DNA of 49,807 nucleotides from DAISJI01 sp964559835 (GCA_964559835.1 CAZLJE010000036.1:1-49807), one strand, 5' to 3'; counted from the stretch's first letter, positions 15,804 through 26,903 are shown. Notes: generated by a model from the letters alone, not told the origin. Numbers and translations are program-made.

Positions 15804-18374
15804 ATGGGGGGACCCTCCAGTCCGGTGGGCCGCATCGCCGGTTACGATGTGCAAGGTAAGCTCGGCGCTGGGGGCATGGGAATTGTTTACAAGGCCCTCG
15901 ACCTCAAGCTGAACCGCACCGTCGCGCTCAAATTCCTCTCTGACCAGGACGTTGCCGAAGACGATCGCGAGCGCCTTCTGCGCGAGGCTCGGGCCGCCTC
16001 CGCTCTCGACCACCCGAACATCGCCGCAGTCCACACCATCGAAGAGACCCCAGACGGCCGCACCTTCATTGTCATGGCGTACTACGAAGGCGAGACTCTG
16101 GCCGACAAAGTCCGCCGCGGACCTCTCCAGCCCGCGCACGCGGTCAACATTGCGCTTCAGATAGCCCACGGCTTGCAGCACGCGCACGCCCGCAACATCA
16201 CTCATCGCGACATCAAGCCATCGAATGTGCTCATCACGAACGACGGCACGGCCAAGATCCTCGACTTCGGCCTGGCGCGGATGCACAGCCATTCGGCGTC
16301 GACCGAATCGGCGTCGCTGAGCGGCACCTTGCTCTATATGCCCCCGGAGCAGGCGCAGGGTCGTCCACTCGACCACCGCGCCGACATATGGGCATTCGGC
16401 GTTGTTCTGTACCAGATGCTCACCGGCCGACTGCCTTTTTTTGCCGACAACGTCGCCGCCACCATCGTTGCCATCCTCAACTCAGCCCCTCCGCCGATGA
16501 CGGGCGTCGCCGACGACCTGCAGCTTATCGTGTTGCGCGCGCTGTCGAAGACTCCGGACGCCCGCTACCAGAGCTGTTCCGAAATCATCCGTGACCTGGA
16601 GAAAGTAGCCGTCGACGATCGCGTGCCTACCATGACTATCTCGCGCAGCGATCTCCAAAAACAGCTGCGATCGGCGACACAATCGGCGATGGCGCTTCCG
16701 GTCCGCCAACCGCGTCGCGCCCTCTGGATCGCCATCGCGCTTTGCCTGGCCGTCGGTTTTGCCCTGGCGTTACTCATCGTTCCCGTGCGTAAAGCACTGT
16801 TCGGCCCTGAGCAGAAGCACATCGCAGTTCTGCCGTTCGACGTGAACTCCAAAGATCCCGCGGTGCAGAGCCTCGCCGATGGCCTGATGGAAAGCATCAC
16901 GGGCAAGCTGTCGAACCTGAATGCCGGGGGAAAGTCTCTCTGGGTGGTGCCGGCGGACCAGGTCCGCCGCCGCAAGATCGACAATCCCGAAGCCGCTCGC
17001 AAGGAACTGGGCGCGACCGTCGTTCTCGAGGGCAAAGTGCAGCAGTCTGGGCATGACACGCGGCTCACCGTCACTCTCGTCGATGCGACCACGATGCGCC
17101 TGCTCGGTTCTGTCGACGTCCCCAGCACCGACGACAAGCTCGCAACCCTCGAGGACGAAGTCATCACTCGCGTGGCCGCGCTCCTCGATGTGAAGAACGC
17201 GCCTTCGTCGAGCGGCGGTCCGGCCGTTACTGGGGCCGCCTACGACTACTACCTGCAAGGACGCGGGTTGCTCTTGCGCTTCGATGTCGGGAACAACCTC
17301 GACTCGGCCATTGGGCAGTTCGAAAAGGCCATCGCCGCCGATCCGAACTTTGCCTTGGCTCACAATGGCCTCGCGGAAGCGTACTGGAACAAGTACCGTC
17401 TCGAGCAGAACCCGCAGTGGATCGAGAAGGCCGATGAATCGGGGAAGAAGGCTCTTGAGCTGAACGCGCAACTCCCCGCGGTCTACATCACTCTCGGCAA
17501 CATCCACCAAAGCACCGGCAAGAATGAGCTTGCGCTCGACGAATTCCAGCGCGCGCTTAATCTGGAACCCAACAATGCCGACGCTCTTCTTGGACTGGCG
17601 CGGGTGTACGAGCACATCGCGCAGGCTGCGAAGGCGGAAGAAACATTCCGTCGCGGCGCCACCCTACGGCCCGACTACTGGGGCGGCTGGCATGAACTCG
17701 GGAATTTCTATTTCCGCCAGCACAGGTATCAGGACGCGGCCCGCGAGTGGAAGCACGTGCTGGACTTGGCGCCGGACAGCGCTCCCGCTCACGCCAACTA
17801 CGCTACAGCCCTCAACCGGTTGGGGCACTACACCGAAGCGGAAGCCGAGCTAAAGAGAGCGATCGCGCTAAAACCGAATTACATCTGGTACAACCAGCTC
17901 GGGAATGTGTACTGGTTCCAGCGGCGGTGGGCGGATGCGGCCGACATGTACGAACTCGCGTTGAAGATGCGCCCGGACGACTATCGTTTGTGGGGGAACC
18001 TGGGTCTCGTCTACGACTGGATGGGACAACACGACCGAGCGCTCACTTCATATCGCCGCGCTCGTGAATTACAGGAGAAGGCAATTCTCGTTAATCCTGA
18101 CGATCCCGAGATGCAAGCCAGTCTTGGCCTGCTGTACGCACGCGAGAACATGAGCGATAAAGCCGCTTCGCATCTGGACGCGGCGCTGTTACGCGCGCCG
18201 AACAATACCACCGTCCTTATGGACTCGGCGGAGGCGTACATGCTCCTGGGCGACCGTCCGCGTGCCGTCGCAATGCTCAAACGCGCTATCGCGGCCGGTC
18301 TGACGTCCGAAGATCTCGACCGCAACCAGGTGCTGCGTCCACTCATTGCTGAGGCGACCAAGCGTCCGCAGTAA
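15804..18374 (+). CDS. Membrane Ser/Thr protein kinase with TolB-like and TPR regions
   Basis: In 856 residues the order is: Hanks-type kinase domain (about 13-270), with the glycine loop GAGGMG, VALKF Lys43, HRDIKPSN at 134-141 and DFGLAR at 154-159; one transmembrane helix (about 306-327); a region starting HIAVLPFDVNSKDPAVQSLA that resembles the TolB/FlgO-like domain; and about ten TPR repeats from residue 475 to the end. All catalytic residues are present. The kinase faces the cytoplasm and the TPR part should lie outside. Such receptors are numerous in Acidobacteriota. The signal and targets are unknown. It has its own promoter and is not obviously linked to its neighbours. Confidence 0.95.
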   Translation: MGGPSSPVGRIAGYDVQGKLGAGGMGIVYKALDLKLNRTVALKFLSDQDVAEDDRERLLREARAASALDHPNIAAVHTIEETPDGRTFIVMAYYEGETLADKVRRGPLQPAHAVNIALQIAHGLQHAHARNITHRDIKPSNVLITNDGTAKILDFGLARMHSHSASTESASLSGTLLYMPPEQAQGRPLDHRADIWAFGVVLYQMLTGRLPFFADNVAATIVAILNSAPPPMTGVADDLQLIVLRALSKTPDARYQSCSEIIRDLEKVAVDDRVPTMTISRSDLQKQLRSATQSAMALPVRQPRRALWIAIALCLAVGFALALLIVPVRKALFGPEQKHIAVLPFDVNSKDPAVQSLADGLMESITGKLSNLNAGGKSLWVVPADQVRRRKIDNPEAARKELGATVVLEGKVQQSGHDTRLTVTLVDATTMRLLGSVDVPSTDDKLATLEDEVITRVAALLDVKNAPSSSGGPAVTGAAYDYYLQGRGLLLRFDVGNNLDSAIGQFEKAIAADPNFALAHNGLAEAYWNKYRLEQNPQWIEKADESGKKALELNAQLPAVYITLGNIHQSTGKNELALDEFQRALNLEPNNADALLGLARVYEHIAQAAKAEETFRRGATLRPDYWGGWHELGNFYFRQHRYQDAAREWKHVLDLAPDSAPAHANYATALNRLGHYTEAEAELKRAIALKPNYIWYNQLGNVYWFQRRWADAADMYELALKMRPDDYRLWGNLGLVYDWMGQHDRALTSYRRARELQEKAILVNPDDPEMQASLGLLYARENMSDKAASHLDAALLRAPNNTTVLMDSAEAYMLLGDRPRAVAMLKRAIAAGLTSEDLDRNQVLRPLIAEATKRPQ

Positions 18375-18424
18375 CAGGATTGGGGCCACGCAGGGAAGTG
18401 CAAATCGTTTAGGAGAGAAGCGAC

Positions 18425-18925
18425 ATGGCGAAAAAGAAGAAAGCGAAGAAAAAGGCTACGCGAAAACCCGCTCCCAGGAAGAAGGCGGCCACAAAGAAAA
18501 GCGCGTCGAAAAGCCGGCCCAAGGCGCGTAAGCCCGCTCGCAAGGCGGCACCCAAGAAGTCCGCAAGGAAATCAATGCCGAAGAAGAGCACGGCCGGGAA
18601 GCAGCTCGATGCGACACCGAAAGTGGACATTTGGCCGTATGACGCGACTCCCAGTTGTGACATGCAGCCCCACGGCAAAGTTTCCGCTCCTCCGAAGAAT
18701 GCCAATGGCCAGGTCAATTTCCACAACAAGGGTAGTGCGCGATGCACGATCCACTTCGACAACTCCGCAGTGTTTGGGACCGACCAAGCCGATCTCGATC
18801 CCGGCGACAACTTCTGGGACGTCCAGGCGGACCCGCCCGCCGGACAACACGAGGTAACGAACGTTACCATTGACGGCTGCTACGAACACGGCGAGACCGG
18901 ACCCACCGATATCACGGTACCGTAG
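18425..18925 (+). CDS. Histone H1-like basic tail fused to a small beta-rich domain
   Basis: The gene is not assigned to a family. Residues 1-60 are almost only Lys, Ala, Arg, Pro and Ser (MAKKKKAKKKATRKPAP at the start), like bacterial histone H1/AlgP-type tails. Residues 65-166 are acidic, contain few Lys, and read as a beta-sandwich: VDIWPYDATPSCDM, GQVNFHNKGSARCTIHFD, DPGDNFWDVQADPPAGQHEV, with four Cys or paired Cys/His positions. There is no signal peptide, so it should be cytoplasmic. The tail may bind DNA or RNA and carry the second domain to it. GGAGAGAAG precedes the ATG. A hairpin follows the gene. Confidence 0.75.
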   Translation: MAKKKKAKKKATRKPAPRKKAATKKSASKSRPKARKPARKAAPKKSARKSMPKKSTAGKQLDATPKVDIWPYDATPSCDMQPHGKVSAPPKNANGQVNFHNKGSARCTIHFDNSAVFGTDQADLDPGDNFWDVQADPPAGQHEVTNVTIDGCYEHGETGPTDITVP

Positions 18926-18943
18926 AAAACTGTTCGTTCATTC

Positions 18944-18970
18944 AAGGCGCGGCGGTTATGCCCGCGCCTT
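18944..18970 (+). terminator. Hairpin after the histone-tailed gene
   Basis: AAGGCGCGG (18944-18952) pairs with CCGCGCCTT (18962-18970) over a 9-base loop. No T-run follows, so efficiency is uncertain. Confidence 0.5.
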
Positions 18971-18981
18971 CTCTGTCCATT

Positions 18982-18987
18982 TACAAT
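18982..18987 (+). promoter_or_regulatory. -10 element seven bases before the SDR start
   Basis: TACAAT ends seven bases before ATG 18995, with no ribosome-binding site between. This fits a leaderless transcript; no good -35 is visible. Confidence 0.35.
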
Positions 18988-18994
18988 CGCGCTC

Positions 18995-19687
18995 ATGCCT
19001 CAGCGGCTAATGAACAAGGTTGCTGTTGTAACGGGCGCATCGCGTGGCATTGGCCGGGCGATCGCCCGGGCGCTGGCCGATGAAGGGTGTCAGCTCGCGC
19101 TTGCTGCGCGGACCATGGAAGCCACCGAATTCCCGAACGCATTCGCGCAGCATTGCGACGTCCGCGATCCAGGTTCGGTCGAGCGCTTGTTCTCGGCTGT
19201 GCGCGAGCGCTTCGGCCGCATCCACATTCTCGTCAACAACGCCGGCAACAGCCACGCGCTCACGAATGTCGAAACGATGCCGGTCGAGACCTTCCGCGAT
19301 GTTCTCGACACCAATCTCTTCGGCACGTTCCTGTGCACTCGCGCTGCGTTGCCCTTGATGGATCGCGGCGCGACCGTCGTCAACAATCTGTCGATTTGTG
19401 CAGTGCAGGTGTTTCCGCAGCAGAGCGGGTATTGTGCGGCAAAGTTCGGCGCTCTCGGCTTCACCAACGTGCTGCGCGAGGAGTGCCGCCCCAGGGGCAT
19501 CCGCGTTCTGGCACTCATTCCCGGCGCGACCGCGACCGACATCTGGGACCAGTTCATGCCCGATGCGCCGAGAGACAAAATGCTCAGCCCCGAAACGGTC
19601 GCCACGGCCGTGGTGAACGCACTTGTTCTACCTGAAAATTCTTCCGTGGACGAGATGCGGATCTCACCCACGTCCGGTGCGTTGTAG
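18995..19687 (+). CDS. Short-chain dehydrogenase/reductase
   Basis: The 230-residue NAD(P)-dependent oxidoreductase has the nucleotide-binding TGASRGIGRAIA, the NNAG motif, the catalytic Ser in NLSICAVQ and YCAAKFGALG with catalytic Tyr and Lys. AARTMEA after the second strand, with Arg following Ala, favours NADP(H). The substrate is not predictable. Nearby folE and two PTPS genes make a sepiapterin-reductase-like step in a biopterin pathway conceivable, but the kinase gene separates them and the sequence does not prove it. A second in-frame ATG (19010, MNKVAVVTGAS) is a possible alternative start. Confidence 0.92.
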   Translation: MPQRLMNKVAVVTGASRGIGRAIARALADEGCQLALAARTMEATEFPNAFAQHCDVRDPGSVERLFSAVRERFGRIHILVNNAGNSHALTNVETMPVETFRDVLDTNLFGTFLCTRAALPLMDRGATVVNNLSICAVQVFPQQSGYCAAKFGALGFTNVLREECRPRGIRVLALIPGATATDIWDQFMPDAPRDKMLSPETVATAVVNALVLPENSSVDEMRISPTSGAL

Positions 19688-19719
19688 CTTTTTCTGACAA
19701 CTGGCAACTGGACACTGCT

Positions 19720-20427
19720 CTACCACGCGTTGTAGCGGAATCTCCGGCGGCGGGTTCCAGGGAAGATCTTGACCATGAGCATGCCGGCGCCAAATCCTCC
19801 TACGTGCGCCCAGAATGCTATACCACCGCCCGTTTGCCCGGAGGTGGAGATTGAACTGGCGGCGCCTCCCAGGAATTGCGTCAGGATCCAGTATCCGAGC
19901 ACGATCCACGCCGGCAGCCATAGAAAGAACACGAACAGGAACGGCACCAGCGTCAGCACGCGCGCCTGCGGGTACAGGATGAAATACGCTCCCATCACGC
20001 CAGCGATTGCGCCACTGGCGCCGACGGTCGGCACGGCTGACGTCGGGTTCAATAGCGCGTGCAGTAAGATCGCTGCCACGCCCGCGAGCAGATAGAACAG
20101 TAAATATGAAAAGTGGCCGAGGTAGTCCTCGATGTTGTCGCCGAAGATGTACAGCACCCACATATTGCCGATCAGGTGCCACCAGCCGCTGTGCATGAAC
20201 ATGGACGTGAAGACGGTGACGATGCCGGCGATCCCCGCGGTTGGGTTGTGTTGCACGACGAATGACGTCAGTAGAATCGGTTTGAACGCGAAGGTGTCCA
20301 CGATCACCTTCTGCGATGCCGGACTGCCGAGCTGAATGACGAGGAAGATCACCACGTTCAACGCCAGCAGGAAATAGTTGACGTAAGGCGTGCTGTACCG
20401 CGGTGCGTCGTCCTTGAGAGGGATCAT
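19720..20427 (-). CDS. Rhomboid-family intramembrane serine protease
   Basis: The 235-residue protein has at least six hydrophobic helices. The catalytic Ser is in VGASGAIAGVMGAYF and the catalytic His in WAHVGGFGAGML. The conserved HSGWWHLIGNMWVLYIFGD segment forms the L1/TM2 region with HxxxN. It cleaves transmembrane substrates within the membrane. The insertion of about 30 residues before the His-bearing helix (LGGAASSISTSGQTGG) is typical of the longer bacterial subgroup. It is transcribed away from truB, with a degenerate REP-like palindrome between the two starts. Confidence 0.93.
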   Translation of the reverse strand: MIPLKDDAPRYSTPYVNYFLLALNVVIFLVIQLGSPASQKVIVDTFAFKPILLTSFVVQHNPTAGIAGIVTVFTSMFMHSGWWHLIGNMWVLYIFGDNIEDYLGHFSYLLFYLLAGVAAILLHALLNPTSAVPTVGASGAIAGVMGAYFILYPQARVLTLVPFLFVFFLWLPAWIVLGYWILTQFLGGAASSISTSGQTGGGIAFWAHVGGFGAGMLMVKIFPGTRRRRFRYNAW

Positions 20428-20445
20428 ACTGTTGGCTGCGGGTGC

Positions 20446-20476
20446 CCCACCCTAGCCGGTTTTGCTAGCGTGTGGG
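20446..20476. repeat. Degenerate CCCACCCTAGC REP palindrome
   Basis: CCCACCCTAGC (20446-20456) faces GCTAGCGTGTGGG (20464-20476) with two differences from the perfect arm at 33372-33382. It lies between the divergent rhomboid and truB genes. Confidence 0.7.
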
Positions 20477-20527
20477 ATTCGGCAATTGACCGGATACCTC
20501 AGAACCTCCAACATAGCAGAACGACCC

Positions 20528-21388
20528 ATGAACGGTGTACTGGTTATCGACAAGCCCGCAGGCATGACGTCACATGACGTGGTGAGCCGCATTCGCCGCA
20601 TCGCGCAGGAACGTTCTGTCGGCCATCTCGGCACGCTCGACCCGATGGCTACCGGCGTCCTGCCGCTTGTGCTCGGCCAGTTCACCCGGCTGGCGCAGTT
20701 CTATCTTGGCGCCCGCAAGGCCTACGAAGGCCAGATCCGCTTCGGGTTCGCGACCGACACCTACGACGCCGACGGCGAGCCGGTGAGCCCAACCGTTCCG
20801 GTAACGTTCTCGCTAGAACAGGTGAGAGAAGCCGCCGCCCGGTTCCACGGTTCGATCTGGCAGACACCTCCCCCGTTCTCGGCTAAGAAAGTGGCGGGCG
20901 TGCCCGCCTATAAGCTCGCGCGCAAGAAACAGGAAGTGGCGCTTGAGCCGGTCATGGTCGAAGTCGACAAATTCGACATTGCGGGGGTGGATGGCGATGT
21001 GGCTGGCTTTTGCGCCCGCGTCTCATCGGGAACATACATCCGTTCCATCGCGCACGAAATGGGGTCACTGCTCGGAGTCGGCGCACATCTTGCGTCACTG
21101 CGCCGCACTGCTGTCGCCGAGTTTGACATCGCGCAGGCGATCACTCTCGACGAGGCACAAGACCGGCTCGCCGACGCGATCATCCATCCGCGGCGCGTGC
21201 TGCCGGAATTGCCGTGCGTCACGGCAACCGAGGAATCAGCCAACAAGATCCGTCACGGACAACCTGTAAACCTGCCCGAGATGTCTCGCGCGCGGCTGGT
21301 GAAGGTCTTCGAAGGTCAGGCCGACCTCATCGCCATCGCCGCGCGCATCGCTGGCACCCTGTTCCAGCCGAAAGTCGTCTTCGCTTAA
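20528..21388 (+). CDS. truB: tRNA pseudouridine(55) synthase
   Basis: TruB isomerises U55 in the T-loop of tRNAs. The N-terminus MNGVLVIDKPAGMTSHDVV is diagnostic, and the catalytic Asp is in VGHLGTLDPMATGVLP. KAYEGQIRFGFATDTYDADG and the SSGTYIRSIAHEMG motif follow in family order. The C-terminal part (from about residue 225) is the short PUA-like end. The start at 20528 gives 286 residues; an in-frame codon 22 positions upstream lies inside the REP-like sequence and is not used. An unrelated terminator for the opposite gene lies just after the stop. Confidence 0.96.
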   Translation: MNGVLVIDKPAGMTSHDVVSRIRRIAQERSVGHLGTLDPMATGVLPLVLGQFTRLAQFYLGARKAYEGQIRFGFATDTYDADGEPVSPTVPVTFSLEQVREAAARFHGSIWQTPPPFSAKKVAGVPAYKLARKKQEVALEPVMVEVDKFDIAGVDGDVAGFCARVSSGTYIRSIAHEMGSLLGVGAHLASLRRTAVAEFDIAQAITLDEAQDRLADAIIHPRRVLPELPCVTATEESANKIRHGQPVNLPEMSRARLVKVFEGQADLIAIAARIAGTLFQPKVVFA

Positions 21389-21406
21389 AGCGGCCAGGCT
21401 TTCCGC

Positions 21407-21438
21407 AAAAAAGAAAGGCTGGAGTGTCTCCCAGCCTT
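21407..21438 (-). terminator. Intrinsic terminator of the radical SAM gene
   Basis: Read on the minus strand, AAGGCTGG (21438-21431) pairs with CCAGCCTT (21422-21415) over 8 bases and is followed by TCTTTTTT. It lies 36 bases after the radical SAM stop codon and can also stop transcripts from truB. Confidence 0.75.
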
Positions 21439-21473
21439 CCTGAAGCCTGACGCCTAAAGCCTGGCGACTGTTT

Positions 21474-22577
21474 TCACGCTTCCGCCATCTGCTGCTGCCC
21501 GCTCCACCCGTGCAGGCCTTGCTTCAGGATCCAGCGCACGACGTTCCGGTTGTTGTAGTAATAGCCGAGGACGTACTGGCAGGTGCTGAGGCAATGCGAG
21601 TTGCACACCTTCTTCATCTGGTCGAGTTCATCGAAATTAAATTTCGGCTCGCCGATCCTGCCCCAATCCGTGTGCGCCGAGTACATCGGGAAGCAAGGCG
21701 CCAGTGTTCCGTCGGTGCGGATGACGCACGAGTTGTGCCCGGCGCGGCAGTTCCAGGGATAGGTGATGCCGCGCATGAAGTCCTTCATCTTGCGCAGGTG
21801 GTCCTTGGAGTTGACCATGATGTACCCCTGCGCGTTCTTCTCGATCAGCCAATCCAGCACCTCGTCTACTCGCGGCCAGTCTTCCGGACGGATGTACGTC
21901 ACATTGTCGTTCAGGTGCTGGAAGTGCGGCTGGTCGATATACGGAGGTTCGTTGATGTGAACGTCGGTGGAGATGCCATTGTCGTGGCCGATCTCCGTCA
22001 GCAGCTTCACGTCTTCGAGGTTGTGACGGCAGATGTTCGTGTTGAACACGATCATGTAGCCGTACTTCCGCTGCTGCTGCACGAGGTACTTGAACTGCTT
22101 CTCGATGCGCCTGAAGTTCTTCGCCAGACCCGGCTTCTCGTCGATGCAGTCGACGGCCAGGTTGATGGCGGCCACGCCGCGGTCGCCGACCTTGTCGATG
22201 AAGTCTTCGTTCATCAGGATCCCGTTGGTCGGCAGGTACACGAAGAAGCCATTCTTTGTACCGTAATCGACAACCTTGAGGATGAAGTCGCGGCGCAGGA
22301 GCGGCTCGCCGCCCATGATCGCGATGACGCGGCAGCCCACGTCCTTGAGCCAATCGATCGACCGGATCGCTGTCTCCTCCGTCATGCCTTTGACTTTGTT
22401 GTTGAAGGCCCAGCAGTAGTGGCAATCCACGTTGCACTTCCATTCGGTAAACAGATACGACAGCAACGGGCGGAATTTATCGGACATCACGCGCGATTGC
22501 ACGTACGGCACGAACCACCGGCGGAACGCCCGCACGAAGTTATTGGCGTGATAACTTCCAGTCTGCAACTCCGGCAT
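21474..22577 (-). CDS. Radical SAM protein with SPASM-like C-terminus
   Basis: The 367-residue enzyme carries the [4Fe-4S] motif C-x3-C-x2-C as WKCNVDCHYCWAF (about residues 47-59), followed by MGGEPLLRRDF and LPTNGILMNEDF of the radical SAM barrel. The C-terminal region has CRAGHNSCVIRTDGTLAPC and CNSHCLSTC, an auxiliary-cluster pattern as in SPASM/twitch proteins. These enzymes modify peptides, proteins or small molecules by radical chemistry. The segment before the barrel is basic (FVRAFRRWFVPYVQSRV) and may lie on the membrane. The substrate is unknown; no precursor-peptide gene was seen next to it. A strong AAGGAGGT ribosome-binding site precedes the ATG. Confidence 0.9.
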   Translation of the reverse strand: MPELQTGSYHANNFVRAFRRWFVPYVQSRVMSDKFRPLLSYLFTEWKCNVDCHYCWAFNNKVKGMTEETAIRSIDWLKDVGCRVIAIMGGEPLLRRDFILKVVDYGTKNGFFVYLPTNGILMNEDFIDKVGDRGVAAINLAVDCIDEKPGLAKNFRRIEKQFKYLVQQQRKYGYMIVFNTNICRHNLEDVKLLTEIGHDNGISTDVHINEPPYIDQPHFQHLNDNVTYIRPEDWPRVDEVLDWLIEKNAQGYIMVNSKDHLRKMKDFMRGITYPWNCRAGHNSCVIRTDGTLAPCFPMYSAHTDWGRIGEPKFNFDELDQMKKVCNSHCLSTCQYVLGYYYNNRNVVRWILKQGLHGWSGQQQMAEA

Positions 22578-22774
22578 TGGACCTCCTTCGGAACGCCTCG
22601 AGGAGCGTGCAGTTCAGATTTGCTGCGCAAAAACCGCTTCCGAACATTTAGGATAAGCACCGCCGGACAAAAAATTAAAGCCGGAAAATCCTTTGCTTTT
22701 ATGGACTTTCACCGGATGGGATTGTTGCTGCAGCGAACGGAAAATAACGGCAGCCAACGGAGAAATCAGCACAT

Positions 22775-23368
22775 ATGCCAACTTACGACATAGGCGACGA
22801 ACGGCAAGATTGGAATAAGCGGTACAGCGAAGGGTCGCACCAGAGTTTCGAGCCGGATCCTTTTCTCTCGAGTGCCTACGACGATTTCATCCAGCCGCTG
22901 TTTCCGAAAAGTGGCTCCGCACTCGACATCGCCGGCGGCACCGGCCGTCACGCGATCTGGCTTGCGGAATTGCGATGGAAAGTGACAGTCGTCGATATCT
23001 CGGAGGTCGCTTTCAAAAAGGCAAAGCAGAAAGCCGACGAGCGCGACGTCAAGATCAACTTCCTCGTCCGCGACCTCCGCTCCTTCGACCCCGGGGAAGA
23101 GAAGTACGACCTGGTGCTCGTATTCTTCTACCTCCAGCGAGACCTCTATCCCTCGCTGGTAAAGGCACTCAAGCCGGGCGGGCTGCTCGTCTACAAAACC
23201 TATACCGAGGAGCACAAGACCCGCCACGCTCGTACGATCCGCCACCCCGAGTACTACCTGCAGCCGAACGAGCTGCTGCACACGTTTTTACGACTGGACA
23301 TTCTCAATTATCGGGAAACGGTGGAAGAAAAGGGTTTAGCCGAACTGGTAGCGCGCAAGCCACGGTAA
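22775..23368 (+). CDS. Class I SAM-dependent methyltransferase (TehB-like)
   Basis: The 197-residue protein has the SAM-binding motif I ALDIAGGTGRHAIWLAE (about 49-65), acidic motif II VVDISEVAF, motif III FLVRDLRSF and the post-motif GGLLVYKTYTEEH. Overall size and the opening DWNKRYSEG match the TehB/thiopurine-like small-molecule methyltransferases. The acceptor is unknown. Its start is divergent from the radical SAM gene over 197 bases, which may be a shared regulatory region. A GGAGAAATC sequence 8-10 bases before the ATG can serve as ribosome-binding site. Confidence 0.9.
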   Translation: MPTYDIGDERQDWNKRYSEGSHQSFEPDPFLSSAYDDFIQPLFPKSGSALDIAGGTGRHAIWLAELRWKVTVVDISEVAFKKAKQKADERDVKINFLVRDLRSFDPGEEKYDLVLVFFYLQRDLYPSLVKALKPGGLLVYKTYTEEHKTRHARTIRHPEYYLQPNELLHTFLRLDILNYRETVEEKGLAELVARKPR

Positions 23369-23539
23369 CGCGGGCGTCTCGCCTGCCACTCGGAAAATGG
23401 GGTCTGTAGGCGAATGCCCATAGCCCACAGCCCAAAGCCCTGTTTCCCGTGCAGTAATTCTTTCCCGAGTCCCGGCAATTCCTACCCGAACTTTCTTCCC
23501 GGGCTTCCGCAACCGATTGATTATTCGACGTCAGCGGTA

Positions 23540-23555
23540 TGGCACGGGGGGTGCA
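23540..23555 (+). promoter_or_regulatory. Sigma54 (RpoN) promoter candidate
   Basis: TGGCACG-GGGG-GTGCA matches the -24/-12 consensus TGGCACG-N4-TTGCW at every position but one, with exact GG-to-GC spacing. It lies in the 386-base gap after the methyltransferase gene, 33 bases before a strong terminator stem, and no coding gene follows. Confidence 0.6.
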
Positions 23556-23564
23556 CTAAGACAG

Positions 23565-23636
23565 GACAGACGAAGTGGCGCGCAACAGGGGCGCTCTGAA
23601 GTCACTCGAAAGAGGACCTTCTGGAGCGCCCCTTTT
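23565..23636 (+). ncRNA. Candidate sigma54-dependent small RNA, about 72 nt
   Basis: Counting about 12 bases from the GC of the -12 element places the start near 23565. The transcript would end in a long GC-rich hairpin plus TTTT at 23636. No frame within it encodes a believable protein. The 5' part is single-stranded and purine-rich (GACAGGACAGACGAAG), which could pair with target mRNAs. The remaining gap (23369-23754) holds only GCCCAAAGCC-type repeats. Existence and ends are inferred from promoter and terminator, not from homology to a known RNA family. Confidence 0.4.
23588..23636 (+). terminator. Rho-independent terminator with 9-bp GC stem
   Basis: GGGGCGCTC (23588-23596) pairs perfectly with GAGCGCCCC (23624-23632), followed by TTTT. 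The 27-base loop can pair further through GAAG/CTTC. Confidence 0.75.
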
Positions 23637-23754
23637 GCATTTACTGCGAGCGTTGGGTTTGGGGCATTGGCTTGCGCTCTTCGGGTCGCAACAAAATGTC
23701 GGTTTCAACCCCAGAGTCTCCTAACGCCTACGCCCAAAGCCGAATGCCTCGCTC

Positions 23755-23982
23755 TTAGGCCAGGACGAGCTTTTCCGTAAGATCCAGCCCCGCTGCGCGC
23801 AGCAGCTTGGCCACCGAATCGTCATTGAGCCGGGTCCGGTCGTATTCAATGCGGATCGTGTTCTCCGCCTCGGTGAACCACAGCTTGCGGATCCCGTATA
23901 CCTCGCGTACCGAATCCAGCGCCCGCAACTCCGCCGTACCCGGTTTCTTGCCGTACTTGAACGCTACCTCGATCGCAGTCAT
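23755..23982 (-). CDS. HMA-like small protein lacking the metal-binding CxxC
   Basis: The 75 residues read as a ferredoxin-like beta-alpha-beta-beta-alpha-beta fold: TAIEVAFKY, the helix around GTAELRALDSVREVYG, KLWFTEAENTIRIEYD, and DDSVAKLLRAAGLDL, which is the order and length of a heavy-metal-associated (HMA) domain. The GMxCxxC loop is absent, so copper binding in the usual way is not possible. The gene is divergent from the copper-type P-ATPase (155 bases between starts), suggesting a regulatory or accessory part in metal handling. It could equally be a domain with a new ligand. No Cys is present at all. Confidence 0.6.
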   Translation of the reverse strand: MTAIEVAFKYGKKPGTAELRALDSVREVYGIRKLWFTEAENTIRIEYDRTRLNDDSVAKLLRAAGLDLTEKLVLA

Positions 23983-24028
23983 CGATCCCTCGAATGAGTT
24001 CAGAATTCCGTGACGAATATATCAGGGT

Positions 24029-24050
24029 GTACTAGCCAGGCTTGCCTGGC
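24029..24050. repeat. Single arm of the TAGCCAGGCTTGCCTGGC element
   Basis: All 22 bases are identical to the left arm of the inverted repeat at 1687-1708. It lies between the HMA-like gene and the P-ATPase gene. Confidence 0.8.
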
Positions 24051-24136
24051 GACACAACGTCCGGCGGCGTTTGAGTCCGTCGGCCACTCACTTGACTCTA
24101 TACTGTATGGCTCGTGCGACCGATGGCAGAAACCCG

Positions 24137-26779
<2,643 letters not shown>

Positions 26780-26903
26780 CGGCCCGGTGCCCCCATGCCC
26801 GGTTGGGGTTGCCTCGCCCTATCCGCCCTAGTTAAGCCAACTTCCGGCAGCAGCGCTGTTTCTAAGCTGGGGAATGGTAGCAACTCAGGCTCACAGGTTC
26901 CTT

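Noticed and set aside
23414..23780. Short frames in the gap after the methyltransferase gene
   Set aside because: They run through repeats and the terminator stem, lack ribosome-binding sites, and do not resemble proteins; a non-coding RNA explains the signals better.
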